Below are positions 25,532-34,426 of a stretch of 34,936 bases of DNA, one piece after another. Source of the stretch: Candidatus Zipacnadia bacterium (GTDB lineage Bacteria > Armatimonadota > Zipacnadia > Zipacnadales > Zipacnadaceae). The notes beneath the pieces are model-generated. The model did not search any database and was not told the DNA's origin. It worked only from the letters and a program-made list of their open reading frames with translations. Positions within the stretch are counted from its first letter, which is position 1; the number at the start of each line of letters is the position of its first letter. Location: NCBI GenBank assembly GCA_029819875.1, contig JALGVG010000001.1:1-34936 (forward strand), in the 5' to 3' direction. Position numbers and translations under genes: made by a program.

Positions 25532-27040
25532 CTAGTGCATCCTGTGCACGATGCTCTCAAGCGTCGGCCACAAGTCCTTGTAGATTGCGAAGTGTTCGGC
25601 ATACTGTTCATGAGCGCGGCTGTCAGGCGTGTAGACGGTTTGCTCACGCACAACCTGCTCGACGGCTTGCTGCACCGACTCGTAGACGCCGGTCGCCACT
25701 CCGCCGAGGATGGCACCGGCCTGGCAGCCGCTTTCAGTCACGCTGAGAGTGACAACCTCCTTGCCGGTGATGTCGGCTTTCAACTGCAACCACAAGGGAC
25801 TCTTGGCTCCACCGCCGGTGGCGCGCAGGCGCTGGGTGCTCACTCCGGCGCTCCCAAGGTACTCGATGTTGAGGGCCAGTTCATAGCATAGCCCTTCGAG
25901 AAGGGCCTTGATGAATGTCTTGCGGTCGGTGTCCAGGGTCAGGCCCACCAGCGCCCCCTTGGCCAGGGGATCGAGATAGGGCGTGCCCGAGCCGGCCAGG
26001 TAAGGAACCAGGTACAGGCCCGTTGGGCCGGTGGGAAGGTCGCTGAGGATGAGGTCGTAGACGTCCGCGCCTTCAGCTTGCGCTCGTTGAAGCTCGAGCT
26101 GCCCGAACTGGTCGCGGAACCAGCGCAGCACCGAGCCGCTGGTGTAGTTGAAGGCGATGGTCACGTACATGTCGTCGTAGACATGCGGGTAGCAACAGTA
26201 GTTGTACTTGAGCATCCGGGGGGTGAGAACGGGCTCATCAAAGGCCACGGTGATGCACTCGACTGTTCCCATGCCGTCCACGGCCAGGCCTTGGCGTATT
26301 ACGCCCGCACCGAGGGCATTCATGGGCTGGTCGTGACCTCCGGCCACCACCAGGCAGCCGGCCGGCAAGCCCACCTCCTCTGCGGGGCCGGCCGCTAACT
26401 CCCCCACCACCTCGCCCGGGCGGATGGGCTCGGCAAACAGGTCGCTGTCGATACCGGCTACTTGGAGTAATTCGTCCGCCCACTTCTTGGCCACGACATC
26501 AAAGGCCATGGTGCGGCCGGCCAGCGACCAGTCAAGCCGGGGAGTCAGCCCCAGCTTTAGATGAACGATTTCGGGCCACAGCAGGTACTTGCTGGTGGCC
26601 TGGTGGACCTCGGGGGCATGTTCCTTCAGCCACATTATCTTGTTCAGCGTAAAGCTGGAGTGGGGCGGCATTCCGGTTATCGAGAAGACGCGTTGCGCCC
26701 CCGGAGTCTGCTGCCAGCGTTGCGCCTGCTGCACGGCGCGACTGTCAGGCGAGACGATGCAGTTGTACAGGAATCTGCCCTGGGCGTCGACGGGCGTGAA
26801 GGCCTCGCCAAGGGCCGAGATGCACAGGGCGCGGACAGGATCGTGACGGGCACCGGCCGCGGCCTGCGCGATGACCTGGCATATCGCCGACCACACCTCG
26901 TCGGGCCGCAACTCGATCATGCCCGGGCCGGGGTAGACCTCGGCATACTCGCGGTAGGCCTGCGACAGGAGGCGGCCTTCCTCGTCGAACACAACAGCCT
27001 TGGTGCCGGTTGAACCGATGTCAAGCCCCATCAATGACAC
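25532..27040 (-). CDS. FGGY-family carbohydrate kinase (xylulokinase-like)
   Basis: MGLDIGSTGTKAVVFDEEGRLL, VVAGGHDQPMNALGAGVIRQG and LRATGGGAKSPLWLQLKADITGKEV. GTG 27040 preceded by GGGAGGTGAT; the longer ORF start is less likely. Confidence 0.88.
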   Translation of the reverse strand: MSLMGLDIGSTGTKAVVFDEEGRLLSQAYREYAEVYPGPGMIELRPDEVWSAICQVIAQAAAGARHDPVRALCISALGEAFTPVDAQGRFLYNCIVSPDSRAVQQAQRWQQTPGAQRVFSITGMPPHSSFTLNKIMWLKEHAPEVHQATSKYLLWPEIVHLKLGLTPRLDWSLAGRTMAFDVVAKKWADELLQVAGIDSDLFAEPIRPGEVVGELAAGPAEEVGLPAGCLVVAGGHDQPMNALGAGVIRQGLAVDGMGTVECITVAFDEPVLTPRMLKYNYCCYPHVYDDMYVTIAFNYTSGSVLRWFRDQFGQLELQRAQAEGADVYDLILSDLPTGPTGLYLVPYLAGSGTPYLDPLAKGALVGLTLDTDRKTFIKALLEGLCYELALNIEYLGSAGVSTQRLRATGGGAKSPLWLQLKADITGKEVVTLSVTESGCQAGAILGGVATGVYESVQQAVEQVVREQTVYTPDSRAHEQYAEHFAIYKDLWPTLESIVHRMH

Positions 27041-27057
27041 GTCATCACCTCCCATTG

Positions 27058-28449
27058 TCAGAGCCCGAGACGCTCGCGCCACAGGGCACAGACGGTTTGC
27101 GTCTTGCGGGCGGCGATGCCCGTATATTTGCGCGGGTCTCGGAGCAGCTCTTGCTGGTGGTCAGTGAACTTGTCCAGGTAAGGGCGCAGTTCCTCGCTTT
27201 CCCGCAGCAGCTCCAGCAGGGGCCGGCCTGTGCTCTGCGCTTGCAGGGTCAGCTTGCGGACTGCTTCATGCGCATCCGGGTGGCCGTGGGCTGCCAACAA
27301 GATGTATGCCGGTTCGGCCGCCACCATGCCGCTTGTGAGGTCGAAATTGCGGGACATGCGCTCCTCGTCGGTGACCAGCTTGCCCATGATTCTCTGCATG
27401 CGGCGGACGGCGGATACCAATGCCACCACGATCTCGGGCAGGAAACGGCCGGAGGCGGAGTTCGTAAGGTCGCGCTGGTGCTCGGAGAGCTGGTCGGCAT
27501 AGACAGTGACCATTCGCGGCATGAACGCCTTCCACATGGACTTGACGTTTTCAAAGTTCCAAGGGTTGCGCTTGTGCGGCATCGTGGAGGAGCCGACCTG
27601 CTGGCTTTCGAAGCGTTCGCCGACTTCCGCTATCTCCGTGCGTTGCAGGTGGCGCATGTCATCGGCAAGGTCGGCCAGCACGCTGAATGTGGAAATCAGC
27701 GTGTGCACGAAATCGCACAGCGGCTCCGGTTCGACGATCTGCGTGGAGGTGATGGAGGGCTTAAGCCCCAGCCTCGCCAGCACCTCGGCCTCGAACTGCT
27801 CGGGGTCGGGAAAGAAGAGGCTGGAGGCATTGTACGCTCCCACGGCACCGCTGAGCTTGCCGCGGAGGTTGTCGGCGGCGGCACGTATGGCCTCAATGCG
27901 TCCCCCCAGGCGGCTCACGTAGCCGGCCAGGGCGAAGCCGAAGGTGATGGGCACGGCGTGCTGGCCATGGGTGCGGCCCATCTGGATAGTATCCTTTTCG
28001 CGCAGGGCGAGGTCGACGAGTATCTTTTCCAGTTCCAGGAGCTGGGGGATGATGACGGCGTGGGCGCATTGCTTGAAGCGCCAGGCAATGGCGGTATCAA
28101 TGACATCGAAGCTGGTCAACGACAGGTGAATAAAGGGGCGGGCGGCTGCAGAGACCTTGCTGCGCAGCACGTTGACGAGGGCGCGGATATTATGATGGAT
28201 ACGCGCCTCCTCGGCGGCAACCTCCTCGGGCTGCACCTCGGCGGCGGCGCGGGCCACCTCCTCGGCCACCTGCGGCGGGCAGATGCCGCGTGCCGCCAGC
28301 ACCTGCACGACCGCCACCTCCACCTTCAGCTCCGAGGCGACGCGGGCCCGCTCGGTGACATAAGGCCCCAGCAGTTCCTTGAGCTTTTCATCCTGCCCAT
28401 AATAGCGAAAATCCAGCGGTGAAACGCAGTCGAAGATGTTGATTTGCAT
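27058..28449 (-). CDS. purB: Adenylosuccinate lyase (fumarate lyase superfamily)
   Basis: Signature GSSTMPHKRNPWNFE, MGRTHGQHAVPITFGF and LTSFDVIDTA. ATG 28449 with upstream GAGGTGGG. Confidence 0.94.
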   Translation of the reverse strand: MQINIFDCVSPLDFRYYGQDEKLKELLGPYVTERARVASELKVEVAVVQVLAARGICPPQVAEEVARAAAEVQPEEVAAEEARIHHNIRALVNVLRSKVSAAARPFIHLSLTSFDVIDTAIAWRFKQCAHAVIIPQLLELEKILVDLALREKDTIQMGRTHGQHAVPITFGFALAGYVSRLGGRIEAIRAAADNLRGKLSGAVGAYNASSLFFPDPEQFEAEVLARLGLKPSITSTQIVEPEPLCDFVHTLISTFSVLADLADDMRHLQRTEIAEVGERFESQQVGSSTMPHKRNPWNFENVKSMWKAFMPRMVTVYADQLSEHQRDLTNSASGRFLPEIVVALVSAVRRMQRIMGKLVTDEERMSRNFDLTSGMVAAEPAYILLAAHGHPDAHEAVRKLTLQAQSTGRPLLELLRESEELRPYLDKFTDHQQELLRDPRKYTGIAARKTQTVCALWRERLGL

Positions 28450-28504
28450 TGAGCCCACCTCGTGCCGACAGTCATCCGACTGTTTGGCCAACTATGCGCG
28501 GTTA

Positions 28505-30886
28505 CTAGCCGGCAGGCGTAAACTCCAGCAGCAAGGCACCTGCGGGATAATCCAGCTCCGGGCGGCCGGGACAGCGCTCGCGGCCATCCTTGTTGTATGC
28601 CGTCACCACGACAGGGCCGCCCAGGCCGGGCAAGCGGATACGCGTGGCAGGTGTGTCGCAAAACAGCAGCCAACGATCGTTATCGCGAGCCAGTTCCACC
28701 ACGGCATCCCGCGCCCATACGCGGAGAATTTCGTTGCCGGCCAGCGATACTATCAGCGGATCTTCGGCAGCACCCGTGCAGGTGACGATGGGACCGCTGC
28801 CGGCTTGTCGCAGCAAGTAGATGTCCCCTTCATCGGCATGCTGATGAAGGGTGACCTGTTGGCCGGAATTGCCCGCGCCGCCTACCAGCTTCAACAGCCA
28901 GCGGCGGGATTCGGCGGGCGGCCGTCCGTCCAGGGCGAACCAGACGACCGCTCCTGGAGACGGCCCGTTACGCACCTGCAGACCACCCTCCACGGTCAGG
29001 TTATTGTTCGCCAGGTTACCGGCCAGGGCCTCCACCCCTGTCCCATGCAGGCGCAGCAATCCCTGCCGGGGGAGGCAGTCGAGTAGCCCTTCAGAAGGCC
29101 CCAAACGAGCGGTTTCGCCCACCTTCTCACGCACCAGCGCCGGCAGCGCGTCGGTGGATTGACCGCGCCAGCGCTGCGGACCAAGCGCGGGCGGGGGCGC
29201 CTGCGGCTCGGCAGCGAAATAGGCAGCACCGGCACCGGCGCCGGGCGAAACTTCCAGGAGCAGGTCAGGTCTGCGGGGATAGGCATGCAGGGGGAACAGG
29301 TTACCCATCCGGCACCATCCCCCCAGCTCGTAGATGCTGTCCAGCAACGCGTCATCGCGAGCCCGGTACATATCCTGGGGGCCGAAGGCAACAGCGACAC
29401 CAATCGGCGCCGGCCGTATCAGGCGCTGGAGGAATATGCGCCCTGCAAGGGGGGCGATGCCCCAGCGCGTGGGGTCGCGGGCGACGTTGAAGTAGTCCAG
29501 CCGCGTCTTGGCGGCGCGCGTATCGTAGGTGAACAGGATGAGAGCGTCCACGTCGTTAAGTGCGGCGTAGGCGGCGGCCTGGAGCAGCCCCGCAGCACGG
29601 TAGGGATTGGGCCAACAGATGTTGAACTCGCGCAGTACCAGAGGCTTGCCCAGCACGCGAGGACCGCACAGACGCCGCAACAAGCTGTCGGCCATGTGCG
29701 CGCCAAGGGGGTTGTTCATCGTAACGAAGGCGGGAGGTCGCCAGTTGCCGGCGGGAAACATCGGGTGGCTGAAGTAGTAGTTGCAGCCGATCGCGTCCAG
29801 CTCCGCGGCCACGGAGAACACGTCGGCAGGATCTGTGGTGTCGGTGACCGCCAACAGCGGTACCTTGACACCCAGGCGGCGGAGATTGTCGCGCATGGTG
29901 GCGAAGTACTCGCGGTGGACATCGGCCATGAACCGCCGGACGTCGGCCGTGCGGCCCGCCGAGGGCGGACAGGCATCAGAGATGCCCGGTAACATCACCG
30001 TCCCTGCTTCTATGCTTTCGCCTGCTGCCAGCACGCGCCGGCCGGCATGGCCGCCGCTCCAGGCCTTGCGCAGCGCCTCGGTCGTCGAGAACCGCCGGCG
30101 TAGCCAGAAGTTCCACCTGCGCACCAACTCTTGCCGATAGGCAGGTAGCAATTCACGCCACTTGTCCTTGGTGATGAACAGGCCGTTTTCGTCGCAAAGC
30201 TCGATCATGCAAACGGCCGGGTCGTCGCAATATGATAAGCCGGTATAAGGGTTGACGTGTTCGGAGAGCAACTGGCGCGCGTACTGTAGCTGCAGCTCTA
30301 TCAAGCGCTCGGAGAAGACCGCATACGGCTTTGCCCCGCGGCCTAGCTGCTCACCATTTACCACGCCCTCGCTCTGGTAAAATGTCCGGTAGCTGAGCAG
30401 GTCGATATACACATATATTCCACGCTGCTTGAGGGCGGCAATCCAGTAGTCGAGTGCATCCAGTTTACGAGGATCTACGCGGGGGTATTGTCCCGCCCGG
30501 TCAGGCGGGAGCAATCCCTGCGGACCGTCGAGGTGATGGAAGCGGACGAGGTTGAAGCCGGCCCGCGCCAAGCGGTCGCAGGCGGCGTCAATGACATCAT
30601 GGGGTTGAAAGACGGCGTCGTTTGCGATGTTGATGCCCCAGAATACGGCGCGCCGCCCATTCTCGAAGTAGAAGTGACCGTCGGTTCCGGCAAACAGGAA
30701 GCCCTCGCGGCCGGCCGGAGCGGAGAGCGTGGGAGCAAAGTCCACCAGGCATGCATCCGGCAGCCGCGAGCCGTTGACGTCAAGATGAGGCACGTAGCCG
30801 GAGACGTCCAGCGATGGCAGCCCCTGCCCCGACCCGGCCCGGCAGCAGGCGGCGGCCAGCAACACGATCCAGCCCCAAGCGCTCAT
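28505..30886 (-). CDS. Secreted glycoside-hydrolase-like protein (clan GH-A/GH5-like TIM barrel plus C-terminal beta domain)
   Basis: Signal peptide; FYFENGRRAVFWGINIANDAVF, RLARAGFNLVRFHHLDG; candidate acid/base CMIELCDENGLF and nucleophile VLREFNICWPNP. 4-bp overlap with the upstream deacetylase. Confidence 0.75.
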   Translation of the reverse strand: MSAWGWIVLLAAACCRAGSGQGLPSLDVSGYVPHLDVNGSRLPDACLVDFAPTLSAPAGREGFLFAGTDGHFYFENGRRAVFWGINIANDAVFQPHDVIDAACDRLARAGFNLVRFHHLDGPQGLLPPDRAGQYPRVDPRKLDALDYWIAALKQRGIYVYIDLLSYRTFYQSEGVVNGEQLGRGAKPYAVFSERLIELQLQYARQLLSEHVNPYTGLSYCDDPAVCMIELCDENGLFITKDKWRELLPAYRQELVRRWNFWLRRRFSTTEALRKAWSGGHAGRRVLAAGESIEAGTVMLPGISDACPPSAGRTADVRRFMADVHREYFATMRDNLRRLGVKVPLLAVTDTTDPADVFSVAAELDAIGCNYYFSHPMFPAGNWRPPAFVTMNNPLGAHMADSLLRRLCGPRVLGKPLVLREFNICWPNPYRAAGLLQAAAYAALNDVDALILFTYDTRAAKTRLDYFNVARDPTRWGIAPLAGRIFLQRLIRPAPIGVAVAFGPQDMYRARDDALLDSIYELGGWCRMGNLFPLHAYPRRPDLLLEVSPGAGAGAAYFAAEPQAPPPALGPQRWRGQSTDALPALVREKVGETARLGPSEGLLDCLPRQGLLRLHGTGVEALAGNLANNNLTVEGGLQVRNGPSPGAVVWFALDGRPPAESRRWLLKLVGGAGNSGQQVTLHQHADEGDIYLLRQAGSGPIVTCTGAAEDPLIVSLAGNEILRVWARDAVVELARDNDRWLLFCDTPATRIRLPGLGGPVVVTAYNKDGRERCPGRPELDYPAGALLLEFTPAG

Positions 30887-32736
30887 CGCCCCCCACCCTC
30901 CGCCTGCTTGAGGCTGACCATCGCCAGGCCCTCTTTCGCCAGCCCGGGAAGCAACAGCGGCAGCACCTTCGTGGTTATGTCCTCACCATTGTGCAACAGC
31001 ACGATGCTGCCGGAGGAGATGTCCTCCAACATTCCCCTTGCGACTGCCTGCGGATCATCGGTGGTGTAGTTACAGATATTGCAATTCCAAAACACCGTGG
31101 TAAAGCCCAAGGTGGCCGCGGCCCGGCGCACGATGTCGCTATAGTGGCCGCCCGGGGGGCGGAACTTGGTGACCCGGATGCCGCAGGCGCGGTGAATGGC
31201 GGCACGGGTGCGCACCAATTCCCGCTCCACCTCAAGCTCGTCGAGCCCTTGCAGGTCGCGGTGGGTGTACGAGTGGCAGGCCAGCTCATGCCCGCGGGAA
31301 GCAATCTGCGCCGCCAGCTCCGGGTACTGGTCAACCTGCTTGCCTACCAGGAAAAACGTCGCGTGGGCAGAGTAACGATCCAACAGGTTCAAAATCCAGG
31401 GCGTGACCTGGGGATGGGGGCCGTCATCGAAGGTGAGGGCGACATATTTCCCCGAAGGGGGCAGGCGATACAGCTCCGGCCGCGACAAGGGGATTGACAA
31501 TCCCGCGCGGCGATAGGCACGCAGCAGGTCGGCACGCAGCAGCGGCAGTGCAGGAGAATAGGAGAAGGCGTACTCATAGGCGGCAAGCGCCGCCTGTGGC
31601 TGGGAGAGCGCGTCCAGCAGTCGGCCCCGCAGATGGGCGTAAGCCGCCGGTGGCAGGCGCAAGGCCAGGGCACGCTGCAAGAAGCGGTCGGCCGCCCGGC
31701 GCGCAGCGCGTTCTGCAACAGCAAGCGTCCTGTGGCCGTTGTCCACGTGAATCTCAACGCTGGCAGAGCCGACCACCGTGCCGCTTGCCGAGTAGGCATT
31801 GACTGTCAATTGGTGGACACCGTCGGGAACCTGCAATGTATTGACAATGATAGCGTAGGGCTGGACATTGCTGATGCCACAGAAGCGGTCGGCGAGCAGC
31901 ACGGTCACGTAAGCCGGCTCCAGCGTGGGACTGACGCGGACGGTGACCCTGATTGTCCCACGGACCGTGGCACCGCCGGCAGGATTGAGAATGGTCACCG
32001 CCCCGGCAGACAGAGGCGACGGGGGCGGGGCTGTCACGGCCACTTCCGCCGCCTTGCCCAAGCCCTGCTGTACCCAGTAGCGCGCCGGTGGAGAAAAGAC
32101 GCAAGAAGGCACGACTACTCCCAGCTCCTCGGCAGCGGGAGAGGGGGCGGAATCAAGGGCGGACAGTCCCTGCAGCGGCTGCCCGCCGGCCAGTGAGGCG
32201 GCAGCCAGCACGTAGGCGGCTAATGCGTTATGTGGCTGCCGGCGCAACACGCTGCCGGCTTGCTGTTGCGCCGAGGTATACAGCCCGGCAGCGCACAAGG
32301 CGTAAGCGATAGCTGCTTGCACCGACTCCCTGTCCTCGAGGGGCAAGGCCATGACATAGCGGTAGGCCTGCAATGCACCGCTAAAATCGCCGGCCAGGCA
32401 GCGCGCAGCCCCGATACCCAGTTGCGCGGAGGGCAGGCGCGGTTGAAGGGCGGCGGCCATCTCGAAATCTTCAGCGGCCTCCCCTATCCGCCCGGCGAGC
32501 AGGCCGACGATGCCGCGTCCCACCAGCGCCTCGGCACACTCACTATCAGAGGCCAAGGCCGCCTGGAAGTGTTGCGCCGCTAACCCGGGGCGGCCGTCGC
32601 GCAGCCAGCGGCAGCCTTCGAGCAGGGCACTTGCACTCCAGGCGGGCGTCAGGCAGGCCAACGCCAGGCCCCACACAGCCAGGCCTGGCGCGTTGAACCT
32701 GGACTTGCCGGCTCTTAACACCGTAGTGTGATTCAC
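30883..32736 (-). CDS. TPR + Ig-like + polysaccharide deacetylase (NodB) protein
   Basis: NodB motifs VALTFDDGPHPQ, ELACHSYTHRDL, KFRPPGGHYSD, VFWNCNICNYTTDD and IVLLHNGED. N-terminal TPR-like repeats and a central beta-rich AGAVTILNPAGGATVRGTIRVTVRV region. GTG start overlaps the birA stop (GTGA). Confidence 0.88.
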   Translation of the reverse strand: MNHTTVLRAGKSRFNAPGLAVWGLALACLTPAWSASALLEGCRWLRDGRPGLAAQHFQAALASDSECAEALVGRGIVGLLAGRIGEAAEDFEMAAALQPRLPSAQLGIGAARCLAGDFSGALQAYRYVMALPLEDRESVQAAIAYALCAAGLYTSAQQQAGSVLRRQPHNALAAYVLAAASLAGGQPLQGLSALDSAPSPAAEELGVVVPSCVFSPPARYWVQQGLGKAAEVAVTAPPPSPLSAGAVTILNPAGGATVRGTIRVTVRVSPTLEPAYVTVLLADRFCGISNVQPYAIIVNTLQVPDGVHQLTVNAYSASGTVVGSASVEIHVDNGHRTLAVAERAARRAADRFLQRALALRLPPAAYAHLRGRLLDALSQPQAALAAYEYAFSYSPALPLLRADLLRAYRRAGLSIPLSRPELYRLPPSGKYVALTFDDGPHPQVTPWILNLLDRYSAHATFFLVGKQVDQYPELAAQIASRGHELACHSYTHRDLQGLDELEVERELVRTRAAIHRACGIRVTKFRPPGGHYSDIVRRAAATLGFTTVFWNCNICNYTTDDPQAVARGMLEDISSGSIVLLHNGEDITTKVLPLLLPGLAKEGLAMVSLKQAEGGGR

Positions 32737-33521
32737 TCCTCGATTGCGGCCAACGTAACCTCGGCGGCGGTCAATGAATGCTCCCGGCCGTAGTCATCCA
32801 CAACCACCAGGCGACCCAACTCGTCAATTCGCGTGGCGCGCCCGACCAATTGACCGGCAGCGCCGTAACCCTCAACGGTGACCTGTCTGCCCAATGTTAT
32901 TTCAAAGGGGCGGTACGCGTCAACAATCGGCGGCGGGCCTTCCTGCCTGAACGCAGCATACAACTGCTCCAGCGACTGCAGCAACTCGACCAGGATATCT
33001 TCCCGGGCCACCGGCCGGCCCGCGGCCTGCTCGACCGTGGTCAAGGGGCGGTCAACCCGCGCCTGAAGTTCTTCCACCGGCCCTGACACGTTGATGCCGA
33101 TACCCACTGCTACTGCATCGGAGGTGGCCTGCAGCAATACACCGCCGACCTTGACGTTGCCAAGGAGCAGGTCATTGGGCCACTTGGTGTGCGCCGCAAC
33201 GCCGGCCGCGCGCCTGATGGCAGTGGCTGCTGCTGCAGCGGCGGCCAACGATAACACGGGCTGCTGGTCGGCAGGGCGTGCGGGGCGCAACAACACCGAC
33301 AGCAGAAGGCAGCAGCCGGGCAGGTCCTGCCAGGTACGACCCCGGCGACCGCGGCCGGCCGTCTGCGTATCGGCGACCACGACGATGCCCTCCGCCACGC
33401 CGCGGTCGGCCAGGCGCAGGGCCTCAGCTTGCGTGGAACTGATGACCGGGTGCAGGTCGATCTCGCGCCCCACAACCGGGTTACCAAGGCGCATTCTCAC
33501 GCCCAACAGATCAAAGTCCAT
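32733..33521 (-). CDS. birA: Biotin--[acetyl-CoA-carboxylase] ligase
   Basis: ISSTQAEALRLADRGVAEGIVVVADTQTAGRGRRGRTW, KWPNDLLLGNVKVGGVLLQ and VGIGINV. No obvious N-terminal wHTH. Confidence 0.93.
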   Translation of the reverse strand: MDFDLLGVRMRLGNPVVGREIDLHPVISSTQAEALRLADRGVAEGIVVVADTQTAGRGRRGRTWQDLPGCCLLLSVLLRPARPADQQPVLSLAAAAAAATAIRRAAGVAAHTKWPNDLLLGNVKVGGVLLQATSDAVAVGIGINVSGPVEELQARVDRPLTTVEQAAGRPVAREDILVELLQSLEQLYAAFRQEGPPPIVDAYRPFEITLGRQVTVEGYGAAGQLVGRATRIDELGRLVVVDDYGREHSLTAAEVTLAAIEE

Positions 33522-33536
33522 GTCACAGCCTCCTGG

Positions 33537-34301
33537 TCATCGTCCGACCGCCACAGCCACGTCCTTGACGGTGATGATATCCGTGGCTGCGACTACGCGG
33601 CACTCAGCATGTCTGGGACCAACATTCTCAACCCGGATCAGGGCAACGGGTTCTCCGACCGGGTGTCCATCGGCGCCTGTTCGGTACACGAGCAGTCGTA
33701 GCCCCGGCACCAGCCGGCCGTTCGCATCGCTTTTCAGGAACACAACGTCGCGCCCTGAACGGCCCTGGACGCTGATGTACAGGGCCGCGAAGTCCAGCAA
33801 CTTCTCAGCGGCCTGGGCACCAGCTTGCGCCAGGGCATGGTCAACCGTGATATCAGCCGGCTGGCCGGCGCGGCGCCTCGCCCGGCCGGTTACGGCAAAC
33901 GAGGCGGCGGCCTCGCCGGAGACGATGTCTATCATCTCCGTGGACAGTGCGACGACAGCCCACCCCTCGGCGTCCAACCGGCAGTCCGTAACGGTTCCCG
34001 AAATCGCCAGGTGAGCGCCGACGAGGTGAGCAACCTGCTGGAGGTATCCCACGGCAAAAGGGGGTTTCAGTGACAGCTTGCGGCACTGCAGGCGGATATC
34101 GCGACGCGGCACCAGCCGCCAGCGCTGCGCATCGGCCAGCGCAACATGCAAGGCGTCAGCCGCACGACGGCCCAGCATGTGGCCGCGATATGTGCAGAGG
34201 TTATTAAAGTCAAAAACCGCGACCGGCACTTGCCAGGCACCGTCGTCTGCTCCCCAGCATGGGACCACGGCCAGCATAGCTGCCAGCGCAATTATTCTCA
34301 C
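33537..34301 (-). CDS. CsgG-like / FlgT-C-like secreted protein
   Basis: VRIIALAAMLAVVPCWG signal-like start (GTG 34301, GGAGG about 8 nt upstream). VAVFDFNNLCTYRGHMLGRRAADAL...GAHLAISGTVTDCRL resembles CsgG-type N-domains; C-terminal region resembles FlgT-C. Confidence 0.5.
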   Translation of the reverse strand: MRIIALAAMLAVVPCWGADDGAWQVPVAVFDFNNLCTYRGHMLGRRAADALHVALADAQRWRLVPRRDIRLQCRKLSLKPPFAVGYLQQVAHLVGAHLAISGTVTDCRLDAEGWAVVALSTEMIDIVSGEAAASFAVTGRARRRAGQPADITVDHALAQAGAQAAEKLLDFAALYISVQGRSGRDVVFLKSDANGRLVPGLRLLVYRTGADGHPVGEPVALIRVENVGPRHAECRVVAATDIITVKDVAVAVGR

Positions 34302-34365
34302 CTTGGCTGCCTCCGCTGAGTACGGCTGCCATTCGGTTCCCTGTGGCACTTCCCAATACCTCCCC

Positions 34366-34401
34366 CAGACAACAAAGAACCCCGCCTGCAGCAGCGAGGT
34401 T
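34366..34401 (-). terminator. Possible rho-independent terminator after the STN-domain gene
   Basis: Minus strand AACCTCGC-TGCTGCAG-GCGGGGTT (8-bp stem with one G-U; + coordinates 34378-34401) followed by CTTTGTTGTCT. Confidence 0.45.
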
Positions 34402-34426
34402 GCATCATGGCCACGATCGTGGTCGC

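Noticed and set aside
27010-28422. 470-aa plus-strand ORF antisense to purB
   Set aside because: Antisense to an unmistakable adenylosuccinate lyase; composition typical of shadow translation.
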